Shown here piece by piece: positions 9,376-16,546 of a DNA stretch of 51,256 bases. Below the pieces are notes generated by a model. It was given only the letters and a program-made list of their open reading frames with translations, was not told the DNA's origin and did not search any database. Position 1 is the stretch's first letter, and every line of letters starts with the position of its first letter. This DNA comes from Candidatus Barnesiella excrementigallinarum (GTDB lineage: Bacteria > Bacteroidota > Bacteroidia > Bacteroidales > Barnesiellaceae), in contig DXFL01000009.1 in the NCBI GenBank assembly GCA_019114445.1, positions 1 through 51,256 of the forward strand, in the 5' to 3' direction. Position numbers and translations under genes: made by a program.

Positions 9376-9383
9376 TATCTTTG
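9376..9383 (+). promoter_or_regulatory. -7 box of the DUF3332 gene promoter
   Basis: TATCTTTG, a perfect match. It implies a long 5' UTR of about 100 nt before the ATG at 9493. No -33 element is obvious. Confidence 0.55.
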
Positions 9384-9492
9384 TAATAAATAATAAGTCT
9401 CAGCGCAGTATTCAACAAAATGGCTGCCTCGTGCCTTTTTATATTGCAAATATTCATATACAACCAATATTGACAATCTAAAAATCAAAACA

Positions 9493-10044
9493 ATGAAAAA
9501 GAACAAATTAAACATGGCCTTAGCCATAACATTAGCAGCTACTCTCTGCTTCTCTTCTTGTATTGGTTCTTTCAAACTGACCAACAAGGTGCTTAGCTGG
9601 AACGGAAGCGTCGGAAACAAATTTGTAAATGAGCTCGTGTTTATTGCATTCCATATCATCCCAGTATACGAGATTACCGTGGTTGCCGACCTTATTATTC
9701 TCAACTCTATCGAATTTTGGAGTGGAGAAAATATCGTAGCCCAATCGTCGACCAAAGAAGTCAAAGGCGAAAACGGCGACATCTATCTGGTAAAAACCGA
9801 CAAAGACGGTTACACGATTACCAACACAACCGACAACTCGACCATCGGGTTCGTATTCGACAGCAACGACAACTCTTGGTCGGTATCGGCCAATGGCGAA
9901 ACGACAAAATTCATGACCTTCGTCGACGACAACCATGTGAAAATGATTGGAGCCGATGGCAACAACATGATTGTAGAGCTTTCGCAAGCCGGTGTAATGG
10001 CTTATCAAGAAGCTGCACAATATTGCAATTTAGCGATGAAATAA
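9493..10044 (+). CDS. DUF3332 family lipoprotein
   Basis: 183-aa exported protein with a lipoprotein signal (MKKNKLNMALAITLAATLCFSSC, lipobox FSSC). After the acylated Cys comes a Phe/Trp-rich segment with a hydrophobic stretch (VFIAFHIIPVYEITVVADLIILNSIEFW), the DUF3332 core seen in small lipoproteins of Bacteroidetes and proteobacteria. The remainder is a beta-rich, Asp/Asn/Thr-rich domain. The function is unknown. It is monocistronic with its own promoter and a terminator shared with the convergent pepD. Confidence 0.85.
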   Translation: MKKNKLNMALAITLAATLCFSSCIGSFKLTNKVLSWNGSVGNKFVNELVFIAFHIIPVYEITVVADLIILNSIEFWSGENIVAQSSTKEVKGENGDIYLVKTDKDGYTITNTTDNSTIGFVFDSNDNSWSVSANGETTKFMTFVDDNHVKMIGADGNNMIVELSQAGVMAYQEAAQYCNLAMK

Positions 10045-10063
10045 ACTCAATTAACGACCAAAT

Positions 10064-10095
10064 AAAAAAAGAGAGGCAATCGCCCCTCTTTTTTT
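10064..10095. terminator. Bidirectional terminator between DUF3332 gene and pepD
   Basis: A7-GAGAGGC (10064-10077), loop AATC, GCCCCTC-T7 (10082-10095). The stem has one A/C mismatch. A7 and T7 flanks give a U tract on both strands, which suits the convergent gene pair. Confidence 0.85.
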
Positions 10096-10159
10096 ATACC
10101 TGTTCGGCTCGGAGATCCGGCAAAATCGGCGAGGGAAAGCCCCCGCAGAAATAGATTCA

Positions 10160-11617
10160 TCACTCGGCAGCCACCTTTTCCAAGATCAACACCAAATGGT
10201 TCCAAAATTTCTCCACCGCCGGGATATGCATCATCTCGTCGGGAGAATGCACGCCACGCAAAGTGGGGCCAAACGAAATCATATCGAGCTGAGGATATTT
10301 CGTCAAGAACAATCCGCATTCGAGACCGGCATGGATAGCCTTGATAGCCGGGGTCACACCGTACAACGACTGGTAAGCCTCCACGGCAATGTCCTTAATG
10401 CGGGAGTGCATATTGGGTTTCCAACCGGGATAACCGTCGCCATGCGAAGGCTCCGCCCCTGCCAAACGGAACAGGCTCTCTACCTGATAGGCTATATCGT
10501 ACTTTTCCGATTCCACCGAACTGCGTTGGCTCGTAGCCACCACAATTTTGCCCGGTTCGGTCATTTTCACCGAAGCCAAGTTTGTCGAGGTCTCGACCAA
10601 CCCCTCTATGTCGTGGCTCATGGCAACAACCCCGTGAGGAGCTGCATAAAGCGCGCTTATCAACGAACCGGCCACCTTATCCTCGATCATAAACTCAGGA
10701 GTATCGGCGGTCGACATATCTACCGTCACTTGGGGATCTACCCTGCTCAACTCGGCAGCCACATCGGCAGCATAATGGTTCAACTCCACACGAATAGCCT
10801 CTTTCTCTTCGGGATTTACCGCAATCACAGCCATAGCCTCACGAGGAATAGCATTGCGCAAATTTCCCCCGTCGATGGCACACAAGTGCATTTCGTGGCG
10901 CTGCATACAAGACCACAAGAAGCGAGCCAGCAATTTATTGGCATTTCCCCGACCCAAATGAATATCGCCGCCGGAGTGTCCGCCCAACAAATTCTTCACC
11001 TCTACCCGCAAATAGAATTTTCCTTCGGGCAGCGGTTGAGGAGTATATGAGAACGTGGAGGTCGTGTCGATACCACCGGCACAACCGATAAAAATTTCGG
11101 CTTCATCTTCCGAATCGAGATTCAACAAATATTTACCGTCGATCATACCCTCTTCGAGGCCGAAAGCACCGGTCAATCCCGTCTCCTCATCGACCGTAAA
11201 CAAAGCCTGTATACGGCCGTGCTTCAACTCCTTATCGGCTAAGACAGCCATAGCAGCCGCCATACCTATGCCATTATCGGCCCCCAACGTCGTACCCCGG
11301 GCCTTCACCCACTCGCCATCGATATAGGTCTCTATGGGATCGTGATCGAAATCGTGTTTCACGTCTCCATTTTTCTCGCACACCATATCCATGTGGGCCT
11401 GCAAGATAACAGTAGGTGCACCCTCGCAACCGGGGGTCGCCACTTGGGTAATAACCACATTACCGGTTTTATCGACTTTCGCATCCAAATTTTGCTCTTT
11501 GGCAAAATCCAACAAGAACTCCCGAATGCGTTCCTCTTTTTTCGAAGGGCGAGGCACTTTGGTTATTGCATCGAAATAATGCCAAATTGATGTAGGTTTA
11601 AGCTCTTTTATCTCCAT
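10160..11617 (-). CDS. pepD: Cytosol non-specific dipeptidase (aminoacyl-histidine dipeptidase, M20C)
   Basis: 485-aa metallopeptidase that hydrolyses a broad range of dipeptides. M20 metal and catalytic motifs are in order: LQAHMDMV (His ligand and Asp) around residue 80, GADNGIGMAAAMA (Asp bridge) near 115-125, and DEETGLTGAFGL (catalytic Glu and ligand) near 143-155. HSGGDIHLGRGNA in the lid domain and a final ECGLF and HSPDEMM follow, the last supplying the C-terminal His ligand. The length matches PepD (~485). It is monocistronic on the minus strand. The nearest perfect -7 box is far upstream (11767-11774), implying a long leader. Confidence 0.95.
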   Translation of the reverse strand: MEIKELKPTSIWHYFDAITKVPRPSKKEERIREFLLDFAKEQNLDAKVDKTGNVVITQVATPGCEGAPTVILQAHMDMVCEKNGDVKHDFDHDPIETYIDGEWVKARGTTLGADNGIGMAAAMAVLADKELKHGRIQALFTVDEETGLTGAFGLEEGMIDGKYLLNLDSEDEAEIFIGCAGGIDTTSTFSYTPQPLPEGKFYLRVEVKNLLGGHSGGDIHLGRGNANKLLARFLWSCMQRHEMHLCAIDGGNLRNAIPREAMAVIAVNPEEKEAIRVELNHYAADVAAELSRVDPQVTVDMSTADTPEFMIEDKVAGSLISALYAAPHGVVAMSHDIEGLVETSTNLASVKMTEPGKIVVATSQRSSVESEKYDIAYQVESLFRLAGAEPSHGDGYPGWKPNMHSRIKDIAVEAYQSLYGVTPAIKAIHAGLECGLFLTKYPQLDMISFGPTLRGVHSPDEMMHIPAVEKFWNHLVLILEKVAAE

Positions 11618-11753
11618 ATTATTATGTTTTAGTTACAATTTGCTCATTGCTAAACTTTCTATACTCGAAGAAAATTATGTTAAATTTTACGCTTTTGCCC
11701 ATTCTATCGGCAAAATAATTCTATTCTTCGGTCAAAATCACATTTTCCTTTCC

Positions 11754-11829
11754 TATATTTGCACAGCAAAGATAACCGTAAGAATATATATGCGAGCATT
11801 TTGTTTTTGCGCGATAGAAGTTATCTTTG
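11754..11829. promoter_or_regulatory. Cluster of divergent -7 boxes between pepD and a small membrane protein gene
   Basis: Three perfect TAnnTTTG boxes: plus-strand TATATTTG (11754-11761), minus-strand TATCTTTG (complement of 11767-11774) and plus-strand TATCTTTG (11822-11829). The minus box is the best candidate for pepD (about 145-nt leader). The plus box at 11822 fits the small membrane protein gene at 11938. The region 11618-11937 holds no convincing gene; short ORFs across it were judged spurious. Confidence 0.5.
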
Positions 11830-11839
11830 TTTTACTATA

Positions 11840-11912
11840 CAAATATAGTGAAAGGCGAGTGCAGAGGCAAATGAAAACAGAAGTTTTCAACATTTGACGA
11901 TACCGAGCCGAA
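11840..11912 (-). repeat. Dispersed promoter element, copy A
   Basis: About 73 bp matching the copies at 21584, 21668 and 51098. On the plus strand it starts CAAATATAGTGAAAGGCGAG and continues through TGCAGAGGCAAATGAAAACA. Read on the minus strand it holds a hairpin (GAAAAC-TTCT-GTTTTC), TTTG, a 20-bp spacer CCTCTGCACTCGCCTTTCAC, then the -7 box TATATTTG (complement of 11840-11847). It is thus a complete minus-strand promoter. Here it sits inside the 5' region of the plus-strand gene at 11938 and points toward pepD. Confidence 0.8.
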
Positions 11913-11937
11913 TCCTATATTATTTAAGATAGTGAAA

Positions 11938-12156
11938 ATGTGGAATATTTTGCTTTTCACCACCGGGTTTCTCCTTTTGGCCGTTCTCCTTTTGGGGATA
12001 AAGGTATTTTTTGTAAAAGGAGGGAAGTTTCCCAATCCTCACATCGGCGACAGTAAGCCGCTGCGCGAGAAAGGGATTATGTGTGCCGTATCGACCGACG
12101 CTCAGGAACGGAAAAGCAAACCGACTAATGACAAAAATTTTAGACTGATAAAATAA
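11938..12156 (+). CDS. Small single-pass membrane protein, conserved hypothetical
   Basis: 72 aa from the ATG at 11938 (74 aa if the GTG at 11932 is used). There is one hydrophobic N-terminal segment (~3-22). A basic cytoplasm-type stretch KGGKFPNPHIGDSK follows, then LREKGIMCAVSTDAQER with a single Cys. The GKFP-x-HIG...REKGI-C pattern resembles small conserved Bacteroidetes proteins of unknown function; this is recalled and not verified. It ends 4 nt before the OmpH-like lipoprotein gene, so the two are co-transcribed, suggesting an envelope role. Confidence 0.75.
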   Translation: MWNILLFTTGFLLLAVLLLGIKVFFVKGGKFPNPHIGDSKPLREKGIMCAVSTDAQERKSKPTNDKNFRLIK

Positions 12157-12160
12157 GATT

Positions 12161-12754
12161 ATGAAGACTTTTACCCTTGCAATCCGCCTCTCCACTGTGA
12201 TTGCCTTATCTTTTTTGATGGTGCAATGCGGGAATAAACAAACCTCATCGAACCAATCGGCAAACGACGGAATCGAAGCTGCATCGTTTGGGACCAAACT
12301 GCCCATCGCCTATATCAATGTAGACTCTTTGCTTTCCAAATACAACTATGCCAAAGATCTCAACGAAAAAATGATCAACAAGCAGGAGAATGCCCGCGCT
12401 TCGATCAACGAAAAAGCCAGACAGTTGAAGAAGGAGCAAGACGATTTCCAACGCAAATATCAAAACAACGCTTTCCTTTCGCCCGAAAGAGCCCAACAAG
12501 AGTATCAACGGTTGGAAAAGAAAGCTGCCGATTTGCAAGAATATGCTCAACGTCTCGAAAATGAGAATTTGATGGAACAACAAAAAATGCTGATGCAAAT
12601 GAACGATTCTATCAATAACTTTATCAAAGAGTACAACGCAGACAAAAAATACGAAGCTATCTTCAACAACGCCAGTACGCTCTACATCAACCCCGAATAC
12701 GATATAACCAACGAGGTCGTAGAGCTCTTGAACAAACGATATACAAAAAAATAA
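12161..12754 (+). CDS. OmpH/Skp-family lipoprotein
   Basis: 197-aa periplasmic chaperone-like protein. It has a lipoprotein signal ending LMVQC, a short Ser/Asn linker, then IAYINVDSLLSKYNYAKDL, the typical entry into an OmpH (Skp) domain. A long charged coiled coil of Lys/Glu/Gln repeats (~80-160) follows. Skp trimers hold unfolded outer-membrane proteins, and the Bacteroidetes paralogues are often lipidated. The N-terminal Cys and linker distinguish this one from soluble Skp. It is the second gene of a pair with the small membrane protein; a terminator follows. Confidence 0.87.
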   Translation: MKTFTLAIRLSTVIALSFLMVQCGNKQTSSNQSANDGIEAASFGTKLPIAYINVDSLLSKYNYAKDLNEKMINKQENARASINEKARQLKKEQDDFQRKYQNNAFLSPERAQQEYQRLEKKAADLQEYAQRLENENLMEQQKMLMQMNDSINNFIKEYNADKKYEAIFNNASTLYINPEYDITNEVVELLNKRYTKK

Positions 12755-12775
12755 AATAGTAACAAACTTTTTTCG

Positions 12776-12812
12776 AGACCTGCTACTTCGAACGGAATAG
12801 CAGGTCTTTACA
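12776..12812 (+). terminator. Terminator after OmpH-like gene
   Basis: Perfect 10-bp stem AGACCTGCTA (12776-12785) / TAGCAGGTCT (12798-12807) with a 12-nt loop. The T tract (TTTACAT) is weak. It sits between the OmpH-like gene and the SGNH gene. Confidence 0.65.
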
Positions 12813-12824
12813 TATTCATCACTT

Positions 12825-13676
12825 ATGAAAGGTCTCTATCACGCCACACTAATCGGCATCTTCTCTACCCTTCTCTTATGCTGTCAATCCCAAGAGGGAA
12901 GTGCTACCGAGAGTATCGTTACTCTATCGGGGAAACAGATGGTAGCGATGGGCAACAGTATCACAGCACCCCAAAATTCATGGGCATGGGTCACCGCCCA
13001 ATATTTCGACATGGAGCTAACCAACCTTGCTGTATCGGGAGCCCAATGGACCGAACGTCCCCAAACCACCATCGATACCAATCCCAAGCCGGTATACGAC
13101 TACAACATAAACAATGTTATCTCCAACCAAGTATTTCGTTTCTTGCAAATGATCGTCCCCGAAGGAGAAGTTATCCCCGAAACCGACGGCAAAACATTCC
13201 ACAACGGCACCCCCTCGCCACTGACCGGACTTCGACCTGCCGATTCTTCTTTCGACCCCTTTATTATAATTATCTCGTGCGGGACAAACGACTCGAACGA
13301 ACGAGAACTCGGCGACATTTCGGAGTTGGACAAGCCCTACCAAGAGGCCAACAGAGAAACCCTATACGGAGCCATTCATTGGGCGGTATCGGTTATTCGC
13401 AAATATTGTCCCGACACTCAAATCGTCCTGCTCACTCCCATTCAGCGTTCTCCCTGTCCTCCCAGATTACCGCAATTTGTCGAAGCCATACAACTGGCGG
13501 GCGAGAAACTGGGCTGCCCCACCATCAATATGTATGACGAATCGGGAATCACCGAAGAGGAAGAGGCACAAGGGCACAAATACCTCTACGACGGGCTACA
13601 CCCCACAGCCGAAGGCAGCCAGTTGTTGGGCAACACCGTAATCCGGCATTTAGAAACTTTATACAACGTGAAATAA
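12825..13676 (+). CDS. SGNH/GDSL-type esterase, lipoprotein
   Basis: 283-aa exported hydrolase with a signal peptide ending in an LLLCC lipobox. SGNH blocks are block I MGNSIT with the nucleophilic Ser, a GTNDSNE block III (Asn), and block V DGLHPTAEGS supplying the Asp/His pair. The members are acyl-ester hydrolases acting on acetylated sugars, lipids or peptidoglycan; the substrate cannot be told here. No promoter box was found in the short gap after the preceding terminator, so it may depend on readthrough. It is convergent with radC. Confidence 0.87.
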   Translation: MKGLYHATLIGIFSTLLLCCQSQEGSATESIVTLSGKQMVAMGNSITAPQNSWAWVTAQYFDMELTNLAVSGAQWTERPQTTIDTNPKPVYDYNINNVISNQVFRFLQMIVPEGEVIPETDGKTFHNGTPSPLTGLRPADSSFDPFIIIISCGTNDSNERELGDISELDKPYQEANRETLYGAIHWAVSVIRKYCPDTQIVLLTPIQRSPCPPRLPQFVEAIQLAGEKLGCPTINMYDESGITEEEEAQGHKYLYDGLHPTAEGSQLLGNTVIRHLETLYNVK

Positions 13677-13695
13677 AACCGGCCCGCTGCGAGTA

Positions 13696-14403
13696 TCACA
13701 AACGGTCCTCATCGGCATAGCTGAAATACCCCTCCTCGCCCACGATAATATGGTCGAGAACGGCTATGTCGAAAAACGCGGCAGCCGACTTGATTTTACC
13801 GGTCACTTTATCGTCGGCCGCACTGGGAACAAGGTTGTTCGACGGATGATTGTGACACAAAATAAGAGCCGATGCCAACTGCTGCAAAGCCGACCGCATA
13901 ACCAGCTTTACATCGACTACCGTAGCCGAAGTGCCTCCTTGACTCACTTTCAGCGTATCGATTACCCGGTTGGCCCGGTTTAGCAAAAGTACCCAAAACT
14001 CTTCATGCGGCAAATCGATCATCTGTCCCCGCAAAAGATTGTACACATCGGCACTGCTGCTTATCACAGGACGTTTGGGCAACTCCTCGTCGCGGCGACG
14101 GCGCCCAATCTCCAACGCCGCCATAATCGTAATGGCTTTTGCCTCGCCTATTCCTTTAAACGGTTTTACAAAATCGTCTATCCCGTATTTTCCTAAATTA
14201 TTCAAGCTGTTTCCTGCCGCATTGAGAATACGTTGCGAAAGCTCCACCGCCGTCTCATCGACATTCCCCGAACCGATGAGAATGGCTATCAGCTCGGCAT
14301 TGCTCAATGCCCGGATTCCATGCAACATCATCTTCTCACGCGGACGGTCCTCGACAGCCCACTCGGTAATTTTTAATTTCTCCCGCTTACTATCCATCGT
14401 CAT
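13696..14403 (-). CDS. radC: RadC family protein (JAMM/MPN+ metallo-domain)
   Basis: 235-aa UPF0758/RadC protein. There is an N-terminal helix-hairpin-helix region (LSNAELIAILIGSG, then FKGIGEAKA), followed by a JAMM domain whose zinc motif is HNHPSNNLVPSAAD. The name DNA repair protein is historical and its biochemical role is unsettled. The ATG at 14403 overlaps the stop of the upstream glycosyltransferase gene (ATGA), which favours this start over the internal Met at 14397 and implies translational coupling. Confidence 0.93.
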   Translation of the reverse strand: MTMDSKREKLKITEWAVEDRPREKMMLHGIRALSNAELIAILIGSGNVDETAVELSQRILNAAGNSLNNLGKYGIDDFVKPFKGIGEAKAITIMAALEIGRRRRDEELPKRPVISSSADVYNLLRGQMIDLPHEEFWVLLLNRANRVIDTLKVSQGGTSATVVDVKLVMRSALQQLASALILCHNHPSNNLVPSAADDKVTGKIKSAAAFFDIAVLDHIIVGEEGYFSYADEDRL

Positions 14404-15395
14404 TTCCCTTTACGCAAACGTATCTCCTCGGCTTCGTCTCTACCGCGCCCCAACACGATCTTCAAGAAAAACGCTTTCAGAAAACCCAAGCCGTAGCCGC
14501 CCAGTTGTATCACACTGGCCACTACCGACAGAGCCGCAATTTTCAGCCGTTTGTTCACACACCACGACACAACGAAGATAGCCAACAAATATGCGGCCAA
14601 CGGCAAAATGGCCGGCCACCAAAAGAACGCCCCGACAATCATCGCCAACGAACCCACCACAAAACAAGCCGGGAACCAATGGACAAGTTTCAGGGTATCG
14701 GGATAGAGCAGATAAAGGGTGATACGGGACATTCCGAATACATATATCTGACGGAAAAAGAGCCGCATATTTACCCGACGTTTGTGATATACGTATGCCT
14801 CGCGAATGAGAGCTATGCTAAATCCCGCCTGACGAATGCGGGTACTCATGTCGATATCCTCGCTGAACATCTCCCTGAAACCTCCCACCTTTTCGTAAAC
14901 CGCCCGTGAGAAGCCCATATTAAAGGTACGGGGTGTAAATTTTTCGAGTTGTACCTTTCCTCCCCGAATGCCACCTGTTGTCAGGAACGAAGTCATCGAA
15001 TAATTAATGGCCTTCTGTACATCGCTAAACGAATCGTGAGCGGCATCGGGGCCGCCGAAGCAATCGACATAACGCTCACGCAAAGCGTCGCCCAGCGCCT
15101 CGAAATAGCGTTCGGGAATCACACAATCCGAATCGAAGAAGATAAAATATTCCCCCGAAGCTCGCTCCATACCGTAGTTCCGGGCTATGCTCCGCCCCTC
15201 GTTCTCCTTATAATAATAGCGAACATCCACCAACGGAGCATACCGCTCAACGGCATCGGCACACCGCACGGTAGAACCGTCCTCGACCAAAACCACTTCG
15301 AAATCTTTACACGTCTGTACCGACAAGCTTTTCAGCAAATCGTTCACCTCGTCGGGTCGGTTATAAACCGGAACTATAATCGAAAAATAGGGCAT
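14400..15395 (-). CDS. Family 2 glycosyltransferase with C-terminal membrane segments
   Basis: 331-aa inverting GT-A glycosyltransferase. It starts MPYFSIIVPVYNRPDEV, has the metal-binding FFDSD (DxD-like) motif near residue 96, then EDIDMSTRIRQAG as the acceptor/catalytic-base region. About three hydrophobic segments lie between ~225 and 310, which anchor it to the inner membrane. The substrate is unknown; LPS, capsule or glycolipid synthesis is likely. The start at 15395 is chosen because the family core begins there and a perfect -7 box is 22 nt upstream. It overlaps radC by 4 nt. Confidence 0.88.
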   Translation of the reverse strand: MPYFSIIVPVYNRPDEVNDLLKSLSVQTCKDFEVVLVEDGSTVRCADAVERYAPLVDVRYYYKENEGRSIARNYGMERASGEYFIFFDSDCVIPERYFEALGDALRERYVDCFGGPDAAHDSFSDVQKAINYSMTSFLTTGGIRGGKVQLEKFTPRTFNMGFSRAVYEKVGGFREMFSEDIDMSTRIRQAGFSIALIREAYVYHKRRVNMRLFFRQIYVFGMSRITLYLLYPDTLKLVHWFPACFVVGSLAMIVGAFFWWPAILPLAAYLLAIFVVSWCVNKRLKIAALSVVASVIQLGGYGLGFLKAFFLKIVLGRGRDEAEEIRLRKGK

Positions 15396-15417
15396 AGCGA
15401 CAAATATTCTGTTTTTA

Positions 15418-15425
15418 CAAAAATA
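15418..15425 (-). promoter_or_regulatory. -7 box of the glycosyltransferase-radC promoter
   Basis: The complement reads TATTTTTG, a perfect TAnnTTTG match, 22 nt before the ATG at 15395 and downstream of the efp terminator. Confidence 0.7.
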
Positions 15426-15481
15426 CATTTTTTCATTAAATCCGACACAAAATTCAAGAAACTCTTAAACCGGCGAGAGAC

Positions 15482-15517
15482 AAAAAAAATGGAGTTCCGT
15501 CGTGGAACTCCATTTTT
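15482..15517 (-). terminator. Intrinsic terminator of efp
   Basis: Perfect 14-bp stem AAAAATGGAGTTCC (15485-15498) / GGAACTCCATTTTT (15504-15517) with a 5-nt loop. On the minus strand eight T residues end the structure. It lies 27 nt after the efp stop. Confidence 0.92.
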
Positions 15518-15543
15518 CCTATTCTTGGATTCTATCCTTTTAA

Positions 15544-16107
15544 TTATTTAGCACGTTCGATATACGAACCATCGCGAGTATCTACGACAATCATCTCGCC
15601 GGTCTCGATAAAGAGAGGCACACGTACCGTAGCACCCGTCTCGACCGTAGCGGGTTTGGTTGTATTGGTAGCGGTATCGCCTTTCAACCCCGGCTCGGTA
15701 TAGGTAACTTCCAATTGAACTTTTACAGGCAGTTCGGCAAACAAAACCGTCTCGGACGAAGCGTCGGAAACGACCTCAACCACCATACCCTCTTTCAGGA
15801 AATCGACACCCGTAATCAAATCTTTGTTGATAACCAAGTCGTCCCAAGTCTCTTGATTGAGGAAATGATATTGTTCACCTTCGTTATACGAGAATTGATA
15901 CGGACGACGTTCTACACGAACATCTTCCAATTTCTCACCTATATTGAAACGGCGTTCGAGCACACGACCCGATACCACATCTTTCAGTTTGGTACGCATA
16001 ATCGTGTTTCCCTTTCCCGGTTTTACGTGTAAAAATTCTACACAGAAATAGAGTTTCCCGTCCAAACGGATACAAGTTCCGTTTTTAATGTCTTGCGAGT
16101 TAATCAT
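15544..16107 (-). CDS. efp: Elongation factor P
   Basis: 187-aa EF-P, which enters the ribosomal E site and rescues ribosomes stalled on polyproline. There are three beta-barrel domains: a KOW-like N-domain with the loop HVKPGKGN, whose tip Lys (K32) is the usual modification site; an OB domain; and a C-terminal domain ending in the signature [14 protein letters not shown]...[12 protein letters not shown]. The length is normal. It is monocistronic, divergent from rpmH, with a perfect -7 box and strong terminator. Confidence 0.97.
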   Translation of the reverse strand: MINSQDIKNGTCIRLDGKLYFCVEFLHVKPGKGNTIMRTKLKDVVSGRVLERRFNIGEKLEDVRVERRPYQFSYNEGEQYHFLNQETWDDLVINKDLITGVDFLKEGMVVEVVSDASSETVLFAELPVKVQLEVTYTEPGLKGDTATNTTKPATVETGATVRVPLFIETGEMIVVDTRDGSYIERAK

Positions 16108-16162
16108 ACTTGTTATTTTATTTTGAATTTATATTGTTCTTTATTCCTGTTGTTTCGGCCTA

Positions 16163-16170
16163 CAAAAGTA
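16163..16170 (-). promoter_or_regulatory. -7 box of the efp promoter
   Basis: The complement is TACTTTTG, matching TAnnTTTG. It implies a 5' UTR of about 50 nt to the ATG at 16107. Confidence 0.65.
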
Positions 16171-16220
16171 TATTAAATCGGCAAAATCTCAAAAAGAAAT
16201 TCCCAAAAATGGGCTAACTC

Positions 16221-16251
16221 TTGGTTTATTAAAAAAAAGTATCTATTTTTG
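16221..16251 (+). promoter_or_regulatory. rpmH promoter
   Basis: TTG (16221-16223), 20-bp spacer including an A8 run, then TATTTTTG (16244-16251), a perfect -7 box. A leader of about 35 nt leads to the rpmH ATG at 16293. Confidence 0.8.
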
Positions 16252-16292
16252 CAGTCCGAAAAAAGAATAATAACGATAAAAATATAACGGCA

Positions 16293-16448
16293 ATGAAAAG
16301 AACATTTCAACCTTCGAACAGAAAAAGAATAAACAAACACGGATTTCGTTTGAGAATGTCCACTGCAAACGGTCGTCGCGTATTGGCCAGCCGTCGTGCA
16401 AAAGGTCGTGCAAAATTGACGGTTTCGGACGAAAGACATCCTTTCTAA
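16293..16448 (+). CDS. rpmH: 50S ribosomal protein L34 (bL34)
   Basis: 51-aa, very basic protein beginning [19 protein letters not shown] and continuing [20 protein letters not shown], the universal bL34 pattern. A short extra C-terminus (SDERHPF) is common in Bacteroidetes. L34 is a late-assembling protein of the large subunit. The gene has its own promoter and a strong terminator and is divergent from efp. There is no dnaA or rnpA neighbour, unlike in many other phyla. Confidence 0.97.
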   Translation: MKRTFQPSNRKRINKHGFRLRMSTANGRRVLASRRAKGRAKLTVSDERHPF

Positions 16449-16470
16449 TCGAAAGCTTTTATTCGACATA

Positions 16471-16515
16471 ATAAGTAGGGGCTGTATTTTTCGATACAGC
16501 CCCTACTTATTTTAT
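16471..16515. terminator. Strong bidirectional terminator between rpmH and PAP2 gene
   Basis: Perfect 17-bp stem ATAAGTAGGGGCTGTAT (16471-16487) / ATACAGCCCCTACTTAT (16494-16510) with a 6-nt loop, then TTTTATATT. The two flanking genes are convergent. Confidence 0.92.
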
Positions 16516-16546
16516 ATTCCTTTATCAACGACGATACAAAAACCGC

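Noticed and set aside
11640..11897. 85-aa plus-strand ORF upstream of the small membrane protein
   Set aside because: It runs through promoter boxes and dispersed element A; its composition is unlike a protein and it has no recognisable domain.
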